DNA of 64,000 nucleotides, from the NCBI RefSeq assembly GCF_017874235.1, contig NZ_JAGGLC010000006.1, positions 1 to 64,000 on the forward strand, in the 5' to 3' direction. The stretch is from Halolamina salifodinae. GTDB lineage: Archaea; Halobacteriota; Halobacteria; Halobacteriales; Haloferacaceae. Each line of letters starts with the position of its first letter. The first letter of the stretch is position 1. The notes beneath the pieces are model-generated. The model saw only the letters and a program-made list of their open reading frames with translations, was not told the DNA's origin and did not search any database. The translations under genes were made by a program, and so were the position numbers. This document shows positions 15,933-24,401 of this stretch, in pieces.

Positions 15933-16886
15933 ATGAACGGCAAGCGCGTGCTGGTCACCGGCGGAGCAGGGTTCATCGGATCGAACCTCGCGAACCGGCT
16001 CGCGGTCGACAACGAAGTCATCGCGCTGGACAACTGCTACCTCGGCACACCGGAGAACCTCGACGAGGACGTCATCTTCGCGGAAGCCGACGTGCTGGAC
16101 GACGATCTCCCGACAGACGTCGACGCCGTGTTCCACCTCGCGGCGCTCTCCTCCCGGCAGATGTTGGAAGAGCACCCGCGACAGGGCGCCCGCGTCAACA
16201 TTGAGGGGTTCATCAACGTCGTCGAACAGGCGATGGACGACGGCTGCGAGACGTTCGTCTACGCCTCCACCTCCTCGATCTACGGGAGTCAGGAGGAGCC
16301 CTGTACGGAGGAGATGGCGGTCGAGGCGTCGACGGGCTACGACGCGTCGATGCTCGGCCGCGAGAACTACGCGGAGTACTACTCGGACTTCCACGGCCTC
16401 GATCTCGCCGGGATGCGGTTTTTCTCCGTCTACCAGGGCTACGGCGGCAACGAGGAGCACAAAGGCGAGTACGCCAACACCATCTCACAGTTCGCGGACA
16501 AGATCGCCAACGGCGAGTCGCCGGTGCTCTGGGGCGACGGCACCCAGACGCGGGACTTCACCCACGTCGACGACATCGTCTCGGGGCTGATCCTCGCCGC
16601 CGAGAACGAACTCGACGGCGTCTACAACCTCGGAGTTGGCAACCCTTACACGTTCAACGAGATGGTCGGGATGATCAACGACGAACTCGGCACCGACGTG
16701 GGGCCGGAGTACGAGCCGGTGCCGCTGGACAACTACGTCTACCACACCCATGCCGACCCCTCGAAGTTCAAGGCGGCGACGGGCTGGGAGCCCGAAATCT
16801 CCTTTGAAGAGGGTGTGAGTATGGTGTGTGAGCCGTACAAGGAGACCGAGGACAGCGAAAGCGAGCGGGAGCGACTGACGGAGTAG
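15933..16886 (+). CDS. NAD-dependent epimerase/dehydratase-like protein
   Basis: Product of 317 residues of the extended short-chain dehydrogenase family. The Rossmann motif VTGGAGFIGSNLA is at 7-19 and HLAALSS follows. The catalytic Ser/Thr region YASTSSIYGS is present, but the usual YxxxK triad reads YDASM, with Met in the Lys position. GTQTRDFTHVDDIV and the C-terminal WEPEISFEEGV are standard for nucleotide-sugar epimerases. It may be a binding or altered-chemistry homologue rather than a normal UDP-sugar epimerase. I chose ATG 15933 (MNGKRVLVTGG). Confidence 0.85.
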   Translation: MNGKRVLVTGGAGFIGSNLANRLAVDNEVIALDNCYLGTPENLDEDVIFAEADVLDDDLPTDVDAVFHLAALSSRQMLEEHPRQGARVNIEGFINVVEQAMDDGCETFVYASTSSIYGSQEEPCTEEMAVEASTGYDASMLGRENYAEYYSDFHGLDLAGMRFFSVYQGYGGNEEHKGEYANTISQFADKIANGESPVLWGDGTQTRDFTHVDDIVSGLILAAENELDGVYNLGVGNPYTFNEMVGMINDELGTDVGPEYEPVPLDNYVYHTHADPSKFKAATGWEPEISFEEGVSMVCEPYKETEDSESERERLTE

Positions 16887-16919
16887 CCGACTGACGGAGT
16901 AGCGGTTTCTGCGGGTACT

Positions 16920-17290
16920 GTTTCTCTGCCGTCGGCGCGAAGCGGACGCACCTCCGTGTGCGTCCCGAGCGCGAGGGTCCCGCGAGCGAAGCGAGTGGGA
17001 CCACGAGGGAGCGAGCTCCCTCGGAGGACGAGTGAGCGAAGCGAACGAGTCGGCTGGGGAGGGTGTGGACTGTGCAGCGGGCGGGACTGAAAGGGGCTGT
17101 TCGCTCCGGGAACCCCGACGTCGACGAGAGCGAAGCTCTCGTCTGCCAACCAGAACGCGAAGCGTTCTGGTGACGACGCAAGCACCGCAGGGGAGCGAAG
17201 CGAGCCGAGGAGCACAGCGACTCCCGGGAGCCGAGCGAACAGGGGCTTTCAGGGTGTTGCTGGCCCTGTTGACTTCACCACCACACCGAA
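16920..17290 (+). repeat. structured interspersed element, copy A (candidate ncRNA)
   Basis: Homologous to 23980-24350 in the same orientation. Conserved blocks are GAGTCGGcTGGGGAGGgTG (lower case differs), TGTGGACTGTGC, GGGACTGAAAGGGGCTG, GGAACCC, CACCGCAG, CAGCGACTCCCGGGAGCCG and CAGGGGCTTTC. Between blocks lie variable hairpins such as GACGAGAGC-GAA-GCTCTCGTC and CCAGAACGC-GAA-GCGTTCTGG. Conserved blocks with variable, self-complementary spacers suggest a structured RNA or a MITE. Confidence 0.7.
17131..17172 (+). repeat. double-hairpin palindromic element (intergenic)
   Basis: Hairpin GACGAGAGC-GAA-GCTCTCGTC, spacer TGCCAA, hairpin CCAGAACGC-GAA-GCGTTCTGG, then TGACGACG. Very similar in plan to 44789-44846, and lies inside element copy A. 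Both hairpins close with the GCGAAGC core. Confidence 0.7.
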
Positions 17291-17510
17291 CGCCCATGCC
17301 ACCAGCGCACCCCACCCATAGCGCCGAGTTTATCACCGACCCACTCACTCTATGCGCGTCGAGAACTCCTTCACCTCGTCAAATGTAACGACTGCCTCGC
17401 CAACTCGACACTCCGAATAACGCGGCGAGTTTCTCACGAGCAGAAGTACGCGAATACGTCGAACAGCTGGCTTGGAGAATACGTGAAGAGCGGTCAGGGT
17501 TGTGTGAGGG

Positions 17511-18644
17511 TCAACCCTGCTCGTCGTCGTTCGTGTCCATTGCCTGCTTATACCGGTAATAGAGAGATCGTGACGTTCGGTCAGAATCACGGCACATCAA
17601 GATCGTGACGTCGTTTCGTCTCGCGAGGGTTTCCTGAACTGGCTTAAACACCAAATCTCGAAGCTGGAACTTCTGTTCGGGAGAACCAATCGCCGTGAAG
17701 TCATGACTGGTTGCTTCGTCGATGATGGCGTCTGTGGGATCAGGTGCTTCTCTGAGAACTGTGTTCGATTCGATGTCAGGACCGAGCACAAACTCCGCGA
17801 ACTCCAGTAAATCGGTCGCGTCGCTGCGCTCCTGGTCAGACGAATCGAGAGGAATAACGTGTAGTGCAGTAACTGAAGCATCTGAAGCGTGGGCTACCGC
17901 ACGAGCACCCTCAGAGGCCAGCGCCGCGTGCGGTCCCGCTCCTACTGGGAGGAGAATGGAGTCGATCGACTCCGCTTCCGACTCGGCAAGTGAAGCGACA
18001 GTATGCCCCTCATCATCGGGAACGTACAGCCTTCCAGCACCATCGCGTACGCCGATGTTTTCTACGAAAACGTCACAGTCGGCTTCTTCGACGACAGTAT
18101 CGATCGTGCTCTCTCCAAGCAACCAACTTTCGTTGAACCCCGTTCCACGAAGGAAAAGGACGGCCGTTTTGCTACCGCCGTCGAGTGAATCGAGAATTCC
18201 CTGCGTGGTATCCGTGACTGCCCGTACTACGGCACGAAGAGTCAGATCGGTATGAAGACCTTCGGCGACCTTCAGCACCTGTCGTAACTGTCTCTGTCGT
18301 TCCTGAACGGTCTCCGGGGCCGCGTTTTCCTTTCCCTCAGACGTGCTTTTCGAGTCATCGTGTTCTCGAATTTGTTCGAGTCCCGTCCGGCTATCTACCT
18401 CTGCAATCCCTAACAGCAGGACTTTGCCGTCGTTATCTGCCGCTAAAGCGATCGCGGTCTGAAGGAATCGGTGAGCGTTGATCCCGGCATCGCTGTCGAA
18501 CGGATCGCTGACGATGGGCACCACGATGGAGTAACTCGGCCGGTGGATTATCTCCCCGCCGTATCCGTTCGAGCCCGTGTCTGCGTTGGACGGCGGCTTC
18601 GGGGCGACGATCGGAACCGTGGCCCTCACATCGTCGTTCGACAT
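17511..18644 (-). CDS. double UspA-domain universal stress protein
   Basis: Product of 377 residues with two USP-like alpha/beta domains. The first covers about 38-195 (SIVVPIVSDPFDSD with LLLGIAEV) and the second about 225-350 (SILLPVGAGPHAALASEGA with VTALHVIPL). It follows trkA by 2 nt on the same strand, so it is almost certainly co-transcribed with the potassium system. USP domains can bind ATP or sense adenine nucleotides, and those linked to K+ channels probably tune transport. Domain 2 lacks an obvious complete G-x2-G-x9-G(S/T) ATP motif. Confidence 0.85.
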   Translation of the reverse strand: MSNDDVRATVPIVAPKPPSNADTGSNGYGGEIIHRPSYSIVVPIVSDPFDSDAGINAHRFLQTAIALAADNDGKVLLLGIAEVDSRTGLEQIREHDDSKSTSEGKENAAPETVQERQRQLRQVLKVAEGLHTDLTLRAVVRAVTDTTQGILDSLDGGSKTAVLFLRGTGFNESWLLGESTIDTVVEEADCDVFVENIGVRDGAGRLYVPDDEGHTVASLAESEAESIDSILLPVGAGPHAALASEGARAVAHASDASVTALHVIPLDSSDQERSDATDLLEFAEFVLGPDIESNTVLREAPDPTDAIIDEATSHDFTAIGSPEQKFQLRDLVFKPVQETLARRNDVTILMCRDSDRTSRSLYYRYKQAMDTNDDEQG

Positions 18645-18646
18645 CG

Positions 18647-19312
18647 TTACACCCCCGTGAATTCCCGGGTAACCCGGTCAGTTGCACCGTTTTTAGCGAA
18701 GATGGTGACGGTATCGCCCGCTCGGATCTCGGACTCCCCGCGCGGAATAAGTAGTTCGCCATCTCGAACGATTGCGACGATGACCGTCTCCTCGGGGAGC
18801 AGGCCTTCCGAATCAGCCTCGATTAGACTGAGCCCCGCGATCGGCGCATCCGCATCCACCGTCAGTTCGAATATTTCGGCACCGCCACTGATCTTCATGA
18901 AGTCCTGAATGGCGGGGCGCTGGACCGCTCGGTAGAGATACTGTCCGTTGAGTTCGTGTGGGCTTTCGACGATGTTCACGCCGAGGTCACCGAAGAGGTC
19001 CATGTGTTGTGGATCGTTGATCGAACTCACGAGTGTCTCGACACCGTACTGCTTGCCGAGCATCGAGATCATGAGGTTCACCGAGTCGTTCTCAGTCGTA
19101 GATATGACTGCATCAGCCTCCCGTACGCCGGCTTCGAGGAGGGTATCCTTCGATGCTGCGTCGGCGTTGATGACCATGCAGTCGTACGTTGCACTGACCT
19201 CCTCGGCGAGTTCCTGATCGCGTTCGATGACGACGACCTCGTGGTCGTCCTGGGTCGCCAGTTCGATGACTTTGCTTCCGGTGCGGCCTGCGCCGATGAT
19301 GATGATGTACAT
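18647..19312 (-). CDS. trkA: TrkA potassium-channel regulatory subunit
   Basis: Cytosolic NAD/ATP-binding gating ring for the TrkH channel. The 221-residue product has RCK_N (1-130) with the Rossmann motif IIIIGAGRTGSKV and acidic NAD-ribose contact VVVIERD, and RCK_C (140-221) with IFELTVDADAPIAGLSL. One RCK pair per chain is the short-TrkA form that assembles as a tetramer. The neighbours are TrkH upstream (119 bp) and a USP downstream (2 nt). Confidence 0.95.
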   Translation of the reverse strand: MYIIIIGAGRTGSKVIELATQDDHEVVVIERDQELAEEVSATYDCMVINADAASKDTLLEAGVREADAVISTTENDSVNLMISMLGKQYGVETLVSSINDPQHMDLFGDLGVNIVESPHELNGQYLYRAVQRPAIQDFMKISGGAEIFELTVDADAPIAGLSLIEADSEGLLPEETVIVAIVRDGELLIPRGESEIRAGDTVTIFAKNGATDRVTREFTGV

Positions 19313-19431
19313 TGGGTCGTGTTCGGGTGTTGTGGTCGATAGACGGTGCTATCGTATCTGACGCGGACGGGGCGGAGGCCCGGGAACGTCCAGCACGGGC
19401 GCGTTGGAAGCGATGAGGTCGTGCATGTGGG

Positions 19432-21075
19432 TCACCGCCTGAGGAAGCTGTTAACCAAGACGAGGATGGGGATGATCTCGAGCCGGCCCATCCACATCTG
19501 GAAGATGAACAGGACCTCCGCGATCACCGGCATCCCCGGCCCGGTGATGCCGGCAGAGAGGCCGACGGTCCCCTGTGCGGTCGCGACCTCGAAGATCGCG
19601 TCCGCGAGCGTGAACTCCGAGGGCAGGACCGCCAGAAGCACGAACAGCGAGACTCCCAACAGAAGCAGATAGAGGAAGCCGAAAGTCGCGGCCGCCCGGA
19701 TCTCGTCGTTCGCCTCGTCGGACTTGAACGTGCGCTGACCGATACGGAGGTCCTCGATAGCGTGCTTCGGGAGGAACACGCGGGAGACCTCCCAGATGAT
19801 CCCCCGACCGATGATGTACCCACGGAGGATCTTGATCCCGCCGACGGTTGCACCTGCGGACCCACCGAGAAGCATCGCGCCGAGAACGATGAACACGACC
19901 GCACCGTCGTTCCAGTCACCAATGGCGGATGTCTGCCAGCCGGTCGTCGTCTGAGCGCTGATATACTGGAACAATCCGTCCCGGAACGCCTGACTCGTCG
20001 CTACTCGCCCGAGATATCCGGTTGGATCCCCGTTGTACGGAACCCCGACCCATCGGGCGAGGAACGCCGTCAGGACGAGGGCGCCGACGGCGAAGAACCC
20101 GAACAGCATACGAACTTGTGGGTCCCGGGTGAACTCCTTGAGGTCGCGTTTAGAGAGGACACCCCAGTACACGGGTATCGAAATCGCCCCCGTGATCATC
20201 GCGGGGATGTGAACGAGTTCCATCACGTAGGAGTCGTACCCTGCGATGGAGTCGTCGAGCGTGCTGAACCCCCCCGTGGACTGGCCGGTCATGGCGTGGT
20301 TGATGGCGTCGAATATCGTGTTCTCGACACCGTATCCGGGCTGGACGAGGAACGTCGCCACGGCGAGGTATACGGCTACGGCGGCGGTCACTCCGACGTA
20401 GATTTTCCAGATCGCGCGGGCGGTTCCGACGATACTCGGTCGGAGCTTCTCGCTACGCCCCTCCGATTCGTACAGCGACAGACCCGACGTACCGTGTGGC
20501 TGCCGGAGGATCGCCAAGGAGAGAACGATCATCCCCGCGCCGCCGATCCACTGCATCTGGGACCGGTACCAGAGGAAGCCGTGGCCGACGGATGGCTCTC
20601 TGACACTCATGGTGAGACCGGTCGTCGTGTATCCGCTCATGCTCTCGAAAACCGCATGCAGCGGGTCTCGGAAGTAGAGGAGGCTCGGTTGATAGGTCGC
20701 CCCTGCAGGGACAAACGATTCGAGTACCGCTTCCGGTGTGATGTAGGCGGCGAGCACGAACGGGATCGCCCCGAAGAACGCTGTCGCGGCCCAGCCGAGG
20801 GCGGCGACGATCATCGCGTGATGGCGCTGTGGCTCCGGGGCATTCTCGTTCAGCTTGTAGGATACGCCGCCAGCGAGCACGGTGATTCCTCCTGCGATCA
20901 GGAACGACAGCGCGCTGAACCACTCCTGGTAGAGGAGCGAGACGAGCATCGGGACGATCATCGACCCGCCGATGAGCACCTGCAGCGCGCCGACGTCCCT
21001 TAGAACGGTATCGGAAACCGGGCTGAAGCTGTACCGGGCACCAGCCGACGCAGTAGTTGTTTCGTTATCGGGCAT
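19432..21075 (-). CDS. trkH: TrkH-family potassium transporter
   Basis: Integral membrane K+ uptake channel/transporter of 547 residues made of four M1-P-M2 repeats. P-loop signatures are visible: SMSGYTTTGLTM, TGQSTGGFST, SAQTTTGWQTS and ATAQGTVGLSAG. The selectivity Gly residues are present in each. It would work with TrkA at 18647-19312. High internal K+ is the main salt-in strategy of haloarchaea, which makes this operon physiologically central. The N-terminal 25 residues are hydrophilic and acidic. Confidence 0.95.
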   Translation of the reverse strand: MPDNETTTASAGARYSFSPVSDTVLRDVGALQVLIGGSMIVPMLVSLLYQEWFSALSFLIAGGITVLAGGVSYKLNENAPEPQRHHAMIVAALGWAATAFFGAIPFVLAAYITPEAVLESFVPAGATYQPSLLYFRDPLHAVFESMSGYTTTGLTMSVREPSVGHGFLWYRSQMQWIGGAGMIVLSLAILRQPHGTSGLSLYESEGRSEKLRPSIVGTARAIWKIYVGVTAAVAVYLAVATFLVQPGYGVENTIFDAINHAMTGQSTGGFSTLDDSIAGYDSYVMELVHIPAMITGAISIPVYWGVLSKRDLKEFTRDPQVRMLFGFFAVGALVLTAFLARWVGVPYNGDPTGYLGRVATSQAFRDGLFQYISAQTTTGWQTSAIGDWNDGAVVFIVLGAMLLGGSAGATVGGIKILRGYIIGRGIIWEVSRVFLPKHAIEDLRIGQRTFKSDEANDEIRAAATFGFLYLLLLGVSLFVLLAVLPSEFTLADAIFEVATAQGTVGLSAGITGPGMPVIAEVLFIFQMWMGRLEIIPILVLVNSFLRR

Positions 21076-21086
21076 TGTGTAAAGTA

Positions 21087-21362
21087 TTAGATATTTTCGG
21101 TTCGAATGGCTTCCGTCACGGTGTCGGAGATGGCCTGTCCAAGGGCAGCGAATGAATCCTCCGCAAACATCTCCGCTTGTTTGACGGAGAGCTTGTCCGG
21201 CACGCGGCCACCGTTCTCGACGACGTGAACGACGGTAAGCCAGTTGTATGGGTACTGCTTGAGAACCCTCGTGGTTGCTCGTGCGTGGTCCTCATTGTCC
21301 ATCGGAACCACGAGGTGGGCTATCAGAGGCGGACTCTCCGAACCTGTCGGGGCGCTCATCAC
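21087..21362 (-). CDS. short USP-like protein of the trk operon
   Basis: Product of 91 residues, shorter than a usual USP (about 140). It has LIAHLVVPMDNEDHARATTR and LTVVHVVENGG, typical of the first beta-alpha-beta of UspA, then a helix, and then stops. It starts the minus-strand operon with trkH, trkA and the large USP; the gap to trkH is 11 nt. A TTATTTA-like TATA box lies about 25 nt upstream (21384-21391). It could be a regulatory half-domain. Confidence 0.7.
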   Translation of the reverse strand: MMSAPTGSESPPLIAHLVVPMDNEDHARATTRVLKQYPYNWLTVVHVVENGGRVPDKLSVKQAEMFAEDSFAALGQAISDTVTEAIRTENI

Positions 21363-21383
21363 ACTCCACTCCGGAAGCGATCA

Positions 21384-21391
21384 GTAAATAA
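21384..21391 (-). promoter_or_regulatory. TATA box of the usp-trkH-trkA-usp operon
   Basis: On the minus strand TTATTTAC lies 22-29 nt before the start at 21362; it is the only AT-rich octamer at suitable distance. Confidence 0.5.
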
Positions 21392-21645
21392 CTACCGCCT
21401 AAACCCCCGCTACCGTTCCCTATATCGAAGATAGATTTCTGATCGTTTGTGCCAGCTTTCCACACTCTATCGCCCCGTAGCGCCCTTCCCCGAAGAAGCC
21501 ATCTCTAGATCATATGAGCATGCATCAACAGGCCCGTTACTCGTTTGTGCTCGGTTCGGGATGCTTATCGGAGTCGGTGACGTAATCACGGTAATCTGAG
21601 GCGCGTCCGAAAACATCGACACCTGGCCCCAAACTACATCCATCC

Positions 21646-22407
21646 ATGTCCAAACAACGTAGAAACATTGGTATCGAGAACTCCTTCATCCCCGTCCACG
21701 GCGTCGGCGAGTCCACCGAACGCCGGCTCTGGGGCGACGACATCACTCACTGGGACGATTTCCACCCGAGCGCCGTCGGCGCCAAAACCGGCGAGCGCAT
21801 CACCGACTTCATCGACGAGGCCCGCCCCCGCCTCGACGCCGGCGACGCCGGCTTCTTCGACCAAGCCTTCCCCTCCGCCGAGCGCTGGCGCCTCTACGAG
21901 AACTTCCGGGACGGCGCGTGTTTCTTCGACATCGAGACCACCGGCCTCGACCACGACCGCAACGACGTGACCACCGTCTCGTTTCACCGCGACGGCGAGA
22001 CGACGACGCTCGTGCAGGGCGACGACCTCACCCCCGAGAACGTCCGCGCGCAGTTCGACGCCGCCGACCTGCTGGTGACGTTCAACGGCAAGCGCTTCGA
22101 CGTCCCGTTCCTCGAGGCGTCGCTGGGTTTCGACGTGAACACGCCCCACCTCGACCTGATGTACACCTGCAAGAAAATCGGTCTCTCGGGCGGCCTGAAG
22201 CCCATCGAGCGGGAGATCGGGATCGAACGCGACCGCCCGGACATCTCCGGCCGGGACGCCGTCCGCCTCTGGAAGGAACACGAACGCGGCGAGGACGGGT
22301 CCCTGGAGACGCTGATCTCCTACAACCGCGAGGACGCCGTCAATCTGCGGACGCTCGCCGACGAGGCGACCGAGCAACTCGACCGCCGGACGTTCGTCGA
22401 CGGCTGA
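21646..22407 (+). CDS. YprB-like RNase H-fold (DEDD) exonuclease
   Basis: Product of 253 residues. Residues 1-65 carry a helix-hairpin-helix-like segment (FIPVHGVGESTERRLWGDDI). Residues 88-250 form the exonuclease domain: CFFDIETTGLDHD (first D and E), LLVTFNGKRFDVPFLEA (second D), and the C-terminal YNREDAVNLRTL (last D). This matches COG3359/YprB-type predicted 3'-5' exonucleases. The substrate is unknown; DNA repair or RNA processing is possible. The downstream small gene is 41 bp away on the same strand. Confidence 0.9.
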   Translation: MSKQRRNIGIENSFIPVHGVGESTERRLWGDDITHWDDFHPSAVGAKTGERITDFIDEARPRLDAGDAGFFDQAFPSAERWRLYENFRDGACFFDIETTGLDHDRNDVTTVSFHRDGETTTLVQGDDLTPENVRAQFDAADLLVTFNGKRFDVPFLEASLGFDVNTPHLDLMYTCKKIGLSGGLKPIEREIGIERDRPDISGRDAVRLWKEHERGEDGSLETLISYNREDAVNLRTLADEATEQLDRRTFVDG

Positions 22408-22448
22408 GGCCACCGACTTTTTGTGCCGACGGCGGGACCTCAGCGACG

Positions 22449-22700
22449 ATGGGAGACGACGACGAGCGTACGGACGCAGAACTCGGCACCGATCCTGATC
22501 GCCGCCCGCCACGCGCGAGCGGTGGTGACAAGACCGTCCCGCGGGTGGACCTGTCGGTGCGGGACCTCTCGGTCTCGGTCACGGGCCGCTCGGAGGACGA
22601 CCTCGAAGCCGTCGAAGCGAGCGCTGTGGGGCTGATGTCGTTTCTCGTCGAGGAGATGGACGAACTCGAAGAGGGGCCCGACGAGTACGGCCTGAGTTAG
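22449..22700 (+). CDS. small acidic haloarchaeal protein
   Basis: Product of 83 residues from ATG 22449. The N-terminal 35 residues are disordered and charged; the C-terminal part VDLSVRDLSVSVTGRSEDDL followed by EASAVGLMSFLVEEMDEL is a compact alpha/beta segment. No family recognised. A CTTTTTG stretch about 30 nt upstream may be a promoter or the terminator of the exonuclease gene. Ends overlapping, by 4 bp, the convergent 67-residue gene. Confidence 0.6.
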   Translation: MGDDDERTDAELGTDPDRRPPRASGGDKTVPRVDLSVRDLSVSVTGRSEDDLEAVEASAVGLMSFLVEEMDELEEGPDEYGLS

Positions 22701-22900
22701 GCCGACTGGACGATGTCGCCGATTCGCCGTGGCTCACCCGAGAGCGACGGATCCTCCTCGACGACCTGCAGTACCTCGTGGTCGGTCACGTCCGGGAACG
22801 ACTTCTCGGTCGCCTCTTCGACCAGCGCCTTCTCCAGTCGGAACTCGGTGCCCTCGTAGACGACGTCGACACCCTCCTCGTCGAACGAAAGTACGGTCAT
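22697..22900 (-). CDS. DUF5800-like haloarchaeal protein
   Basis: Acidic protein of 67 residues starting MTVLSFDEEGVDVVYEGTEF and containing DVTDHEVLQVVEEDP and GEPRRIGDI. I recognise this as the haloarchaeal DUF5800 type by its nearly invariant N-terminus. Function unknown. Convergent with the 83-residue gene. Confidence 0.75.
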   Translation of the reverse strand: MTVLSFDEEGVDVVYEGTEFRLEKALVEEATEKSFPDVTDHEVLQVVEEDPSLSGEPRRIGDIVQSA

Positions 22901-23028
22901 ACCCGGCGTAGGCGGTCCGGAGGGTTAACGTCACCCTTCGACGCCGACGCAGCCGTCGGGCACCCCCGCCGGACTCCGCGTGTGGGCCGCCCTACCTACC
23001 GTATTCCGTACATGTGTCTGACGGAGCC

Positions 23029-23034
23029 TTTTAA
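23029..23034 (+). promoter_or_regulatory. TATA box of the bactofilin-like gene
   Basis: TTTTAA lies 26-31 nt before the ATG at 23060, implying a leaderless mRNA. Confidence 0.5.
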
Positions 23035-23059
23035 CTATGGAGACCCCATCCCCGGCTAT

Positions 23060-23947
23060 ATGTCGCTCCGTCAGGACCCGCTCGACGAACTGTCCATCCC
23101 CAGCGGCACCGTGGTCGAGGAGCACGACCTCGTCACCGACGGTGACGTGCTGGTGGGTGGGCAGTCCACCGTCGAGTTCGGGGTCCGCGGTCGCTCGGTC
23201 GCGGCCGGCGAACGGAGCAGTTTCGGCGGCCACATCGAGGCCGAGAACGACTGTCGGCTGGACATGTGGACCGACGTGGACGGCGACGTGCTGGTCGGCG
23301 AGGACGCCTACCTCGGCGAGCGTGCCCGGATCGGCGGCCAACTCATGGTCTCGGGCGACCTCGACATCGGCGACGACGTCGAAATCGAGGAGGGGTTCGA
23401 AGCCAACGGCTGGATCACCATCCGGAACCCGATGCCGACGCTGGTGTTCTACTTCATCGTGCTCTCGCAACTCCTCCGACTCGGTGAGGAGGAGGCCGCC
23501 GACGATCTCGCGTACGCACTGGCCGACGGCGGCGAGGCCGGGCAGGCGCCGCTGGTGATCCCGCGAGGTTCCTCGGTCTCGGACGACGCGTGGCGCGTCT
23601 CGACGCCCGCGACCATCGGGTCGGACTGCCGGCTCCACGGCAACGTCCGCGCGACGGCGGTCACCATCGAGGAGCGTTCGGAGCTGTTCGGCAGCATCCG
23701 CGCACGCGGCGACGTGCATCTCCACTCCGGCAGCGTGATTCACGGCGACGTGACCACCCGCGACGGCGCCGTCACCATCGAGGCCGGCGCGAACGTCCGC
23801 GGGGACATCTCCTCGGTCGACCTGCGCGTCCACGAGCGCGCGAACGTCGAGGGGACGATGCGCGCCGACGGCGAGATCCAGTTGGTGCAGGCCAACGACG
23901 GCCCCGAGGAGCAGGAGAACCCGCAGGACCAGACGCCGGATTTCTGA
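23060..23947 (+). CDS. polymer-forming cytoskeletal (bactofilin-like) protein
   Basis: Product of 295 residues dominated by short hexapeptide-like beta turns (GDVLVGGQSTVEFGVRGRS, GDVLVGEDAYLGERARIGG, GDVHLHSGSVIHGDVTTRDG), the pattern of a right-handed beta-helix as in bactofilins. A hydrophobic helical interruption (PTLVFYFIVLSQLLRLG at about 135-151) splits two beta-helical halves; it might be an amphipathic or membrane-contacting segment. Bactofilins polymerise without nucleotide and act in shape and envelope processes. I chose ATG 23060 from the TATA spacing. Confidence 0.85.
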   Translation: MSLRQDPLDELSIPSGTVVEEHDLVTDGDVLVGGQSTVEFGVRGRSVAAGERSSFGGHIEAENDCRLDMWTDVDGDVLVGEDAYLGERARIGGQLMVSGDLDIGDDVEIEEGFEANGWITIRNPMPTLVFYFIVLSQLLRLGEEEAADDLAYALADGGEAGQAPLVIPRGSSVSDDAWRVSTPATIGSDCRLHGNVRATAVTIEERSELFGSIRARGDVHLHSGSVIHGDVTTRDGAVTIEAGANVRGDISSVDLRVHERANVEGTMRADGEIQLVQANDGPEEQENPQDQTPDF

Positions 23948-24401
23948 GGAATCGTCGACGTACGTTTGCTCGATCAGGCAGCGGCGCGAATCGCGAGCAC
24001 CTCCGGGTGCGAGCAAGCGCGAGGGACGAATGAGGCGAGCGTAGCGACGCCGAACGAGTCGGTTGGGGAGGATGTGGACGGTGCTGTCGGGTGTTCCCGT
24101 GAGCGAAGCGAACGGGAGCCAGCGAGACGCGAAGCGTCTCGCGTGGGACTGAAAGGGGCTGGCCGCTCGGGGAACCCGGAGGAAGCAAGGACCGCAGCCG
24201 AACGGAGTTCTCGCGAGCGGAGCGAGCGAGAGCACGGCAGAGCTTCGCTCTGGCGGAGTGAGGCGAGGACCGCAGCGACTCCCGGGAGCCGAGCGGGCAG
24301 GGGCTTTCCCGGTGTTGGTCCTGCAAGCCGTTCCAACACCACCATCGACCAAAGAGCATCGACCGAAAGGCAGTTGCCACCATCCCCTGAACCAAAACCA
24401 A
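23948..24401. other. gene-free stretch holding repeat element copy B
   Basis: About 450 bp with no convincing gene on either strand. It is almost entirely filled by the structured repeat described at 23980-24350. The final 50 bp are the presumed promoter of the GTPase gene. Confidence 0.6.
23980..24350 (+). repeat. structured interspersed element, copy B (candidate ncRNA)
   Basis: Second copy of the element at 16920-17290. Shared blocks include GCACCTCCG, GAGTCGGtTGGGGAGGaTG, TGTGGACGGTGC, GGGACTGAAAGGGGCTG, GGAACCC, GACCGCAG, CAGCGACTCCCGGGAGCCG and CAGGGGCTTTC. The variable hairpins differ: CCCGTGAGC-GAA-GCGAACGGG, GCGAGACGC-GAA-GCGTCTCGC and CAGAGC-tt-CGCTCTGG type stems. It ends in a GGTGTTGG ... 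CCAACACC stem. Confidence 0.7.

Larger units (their letters stand above)
16887..17510. other. gene-free stretch holding repeat element copy A
   Basis: About 620 bp without a convincing gene. 16920-17290 is a structured repeat (listed separately). From about 17290 to 17510 I see no clear feature; a minus-strand frame (17345-17590) overlaps the USP gene and lacks a recognisable start or domain, though its last 40 codons look mildly protein-like. Confidence 0.5.

Noticed and set aside
17345-17590. An 81-codon minus-strand gene after the USP gene
   Set aside because: Its start lies inside the USP gene in another frame and it has no domain or TATA box.
21537-21746. Minus-strand 69-codon frame before the exonuclease gene
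   Set aside because: Half is antisense to the exonuclease N-terminus; only the last 24 codons look protein-like, not enough to call a gene.
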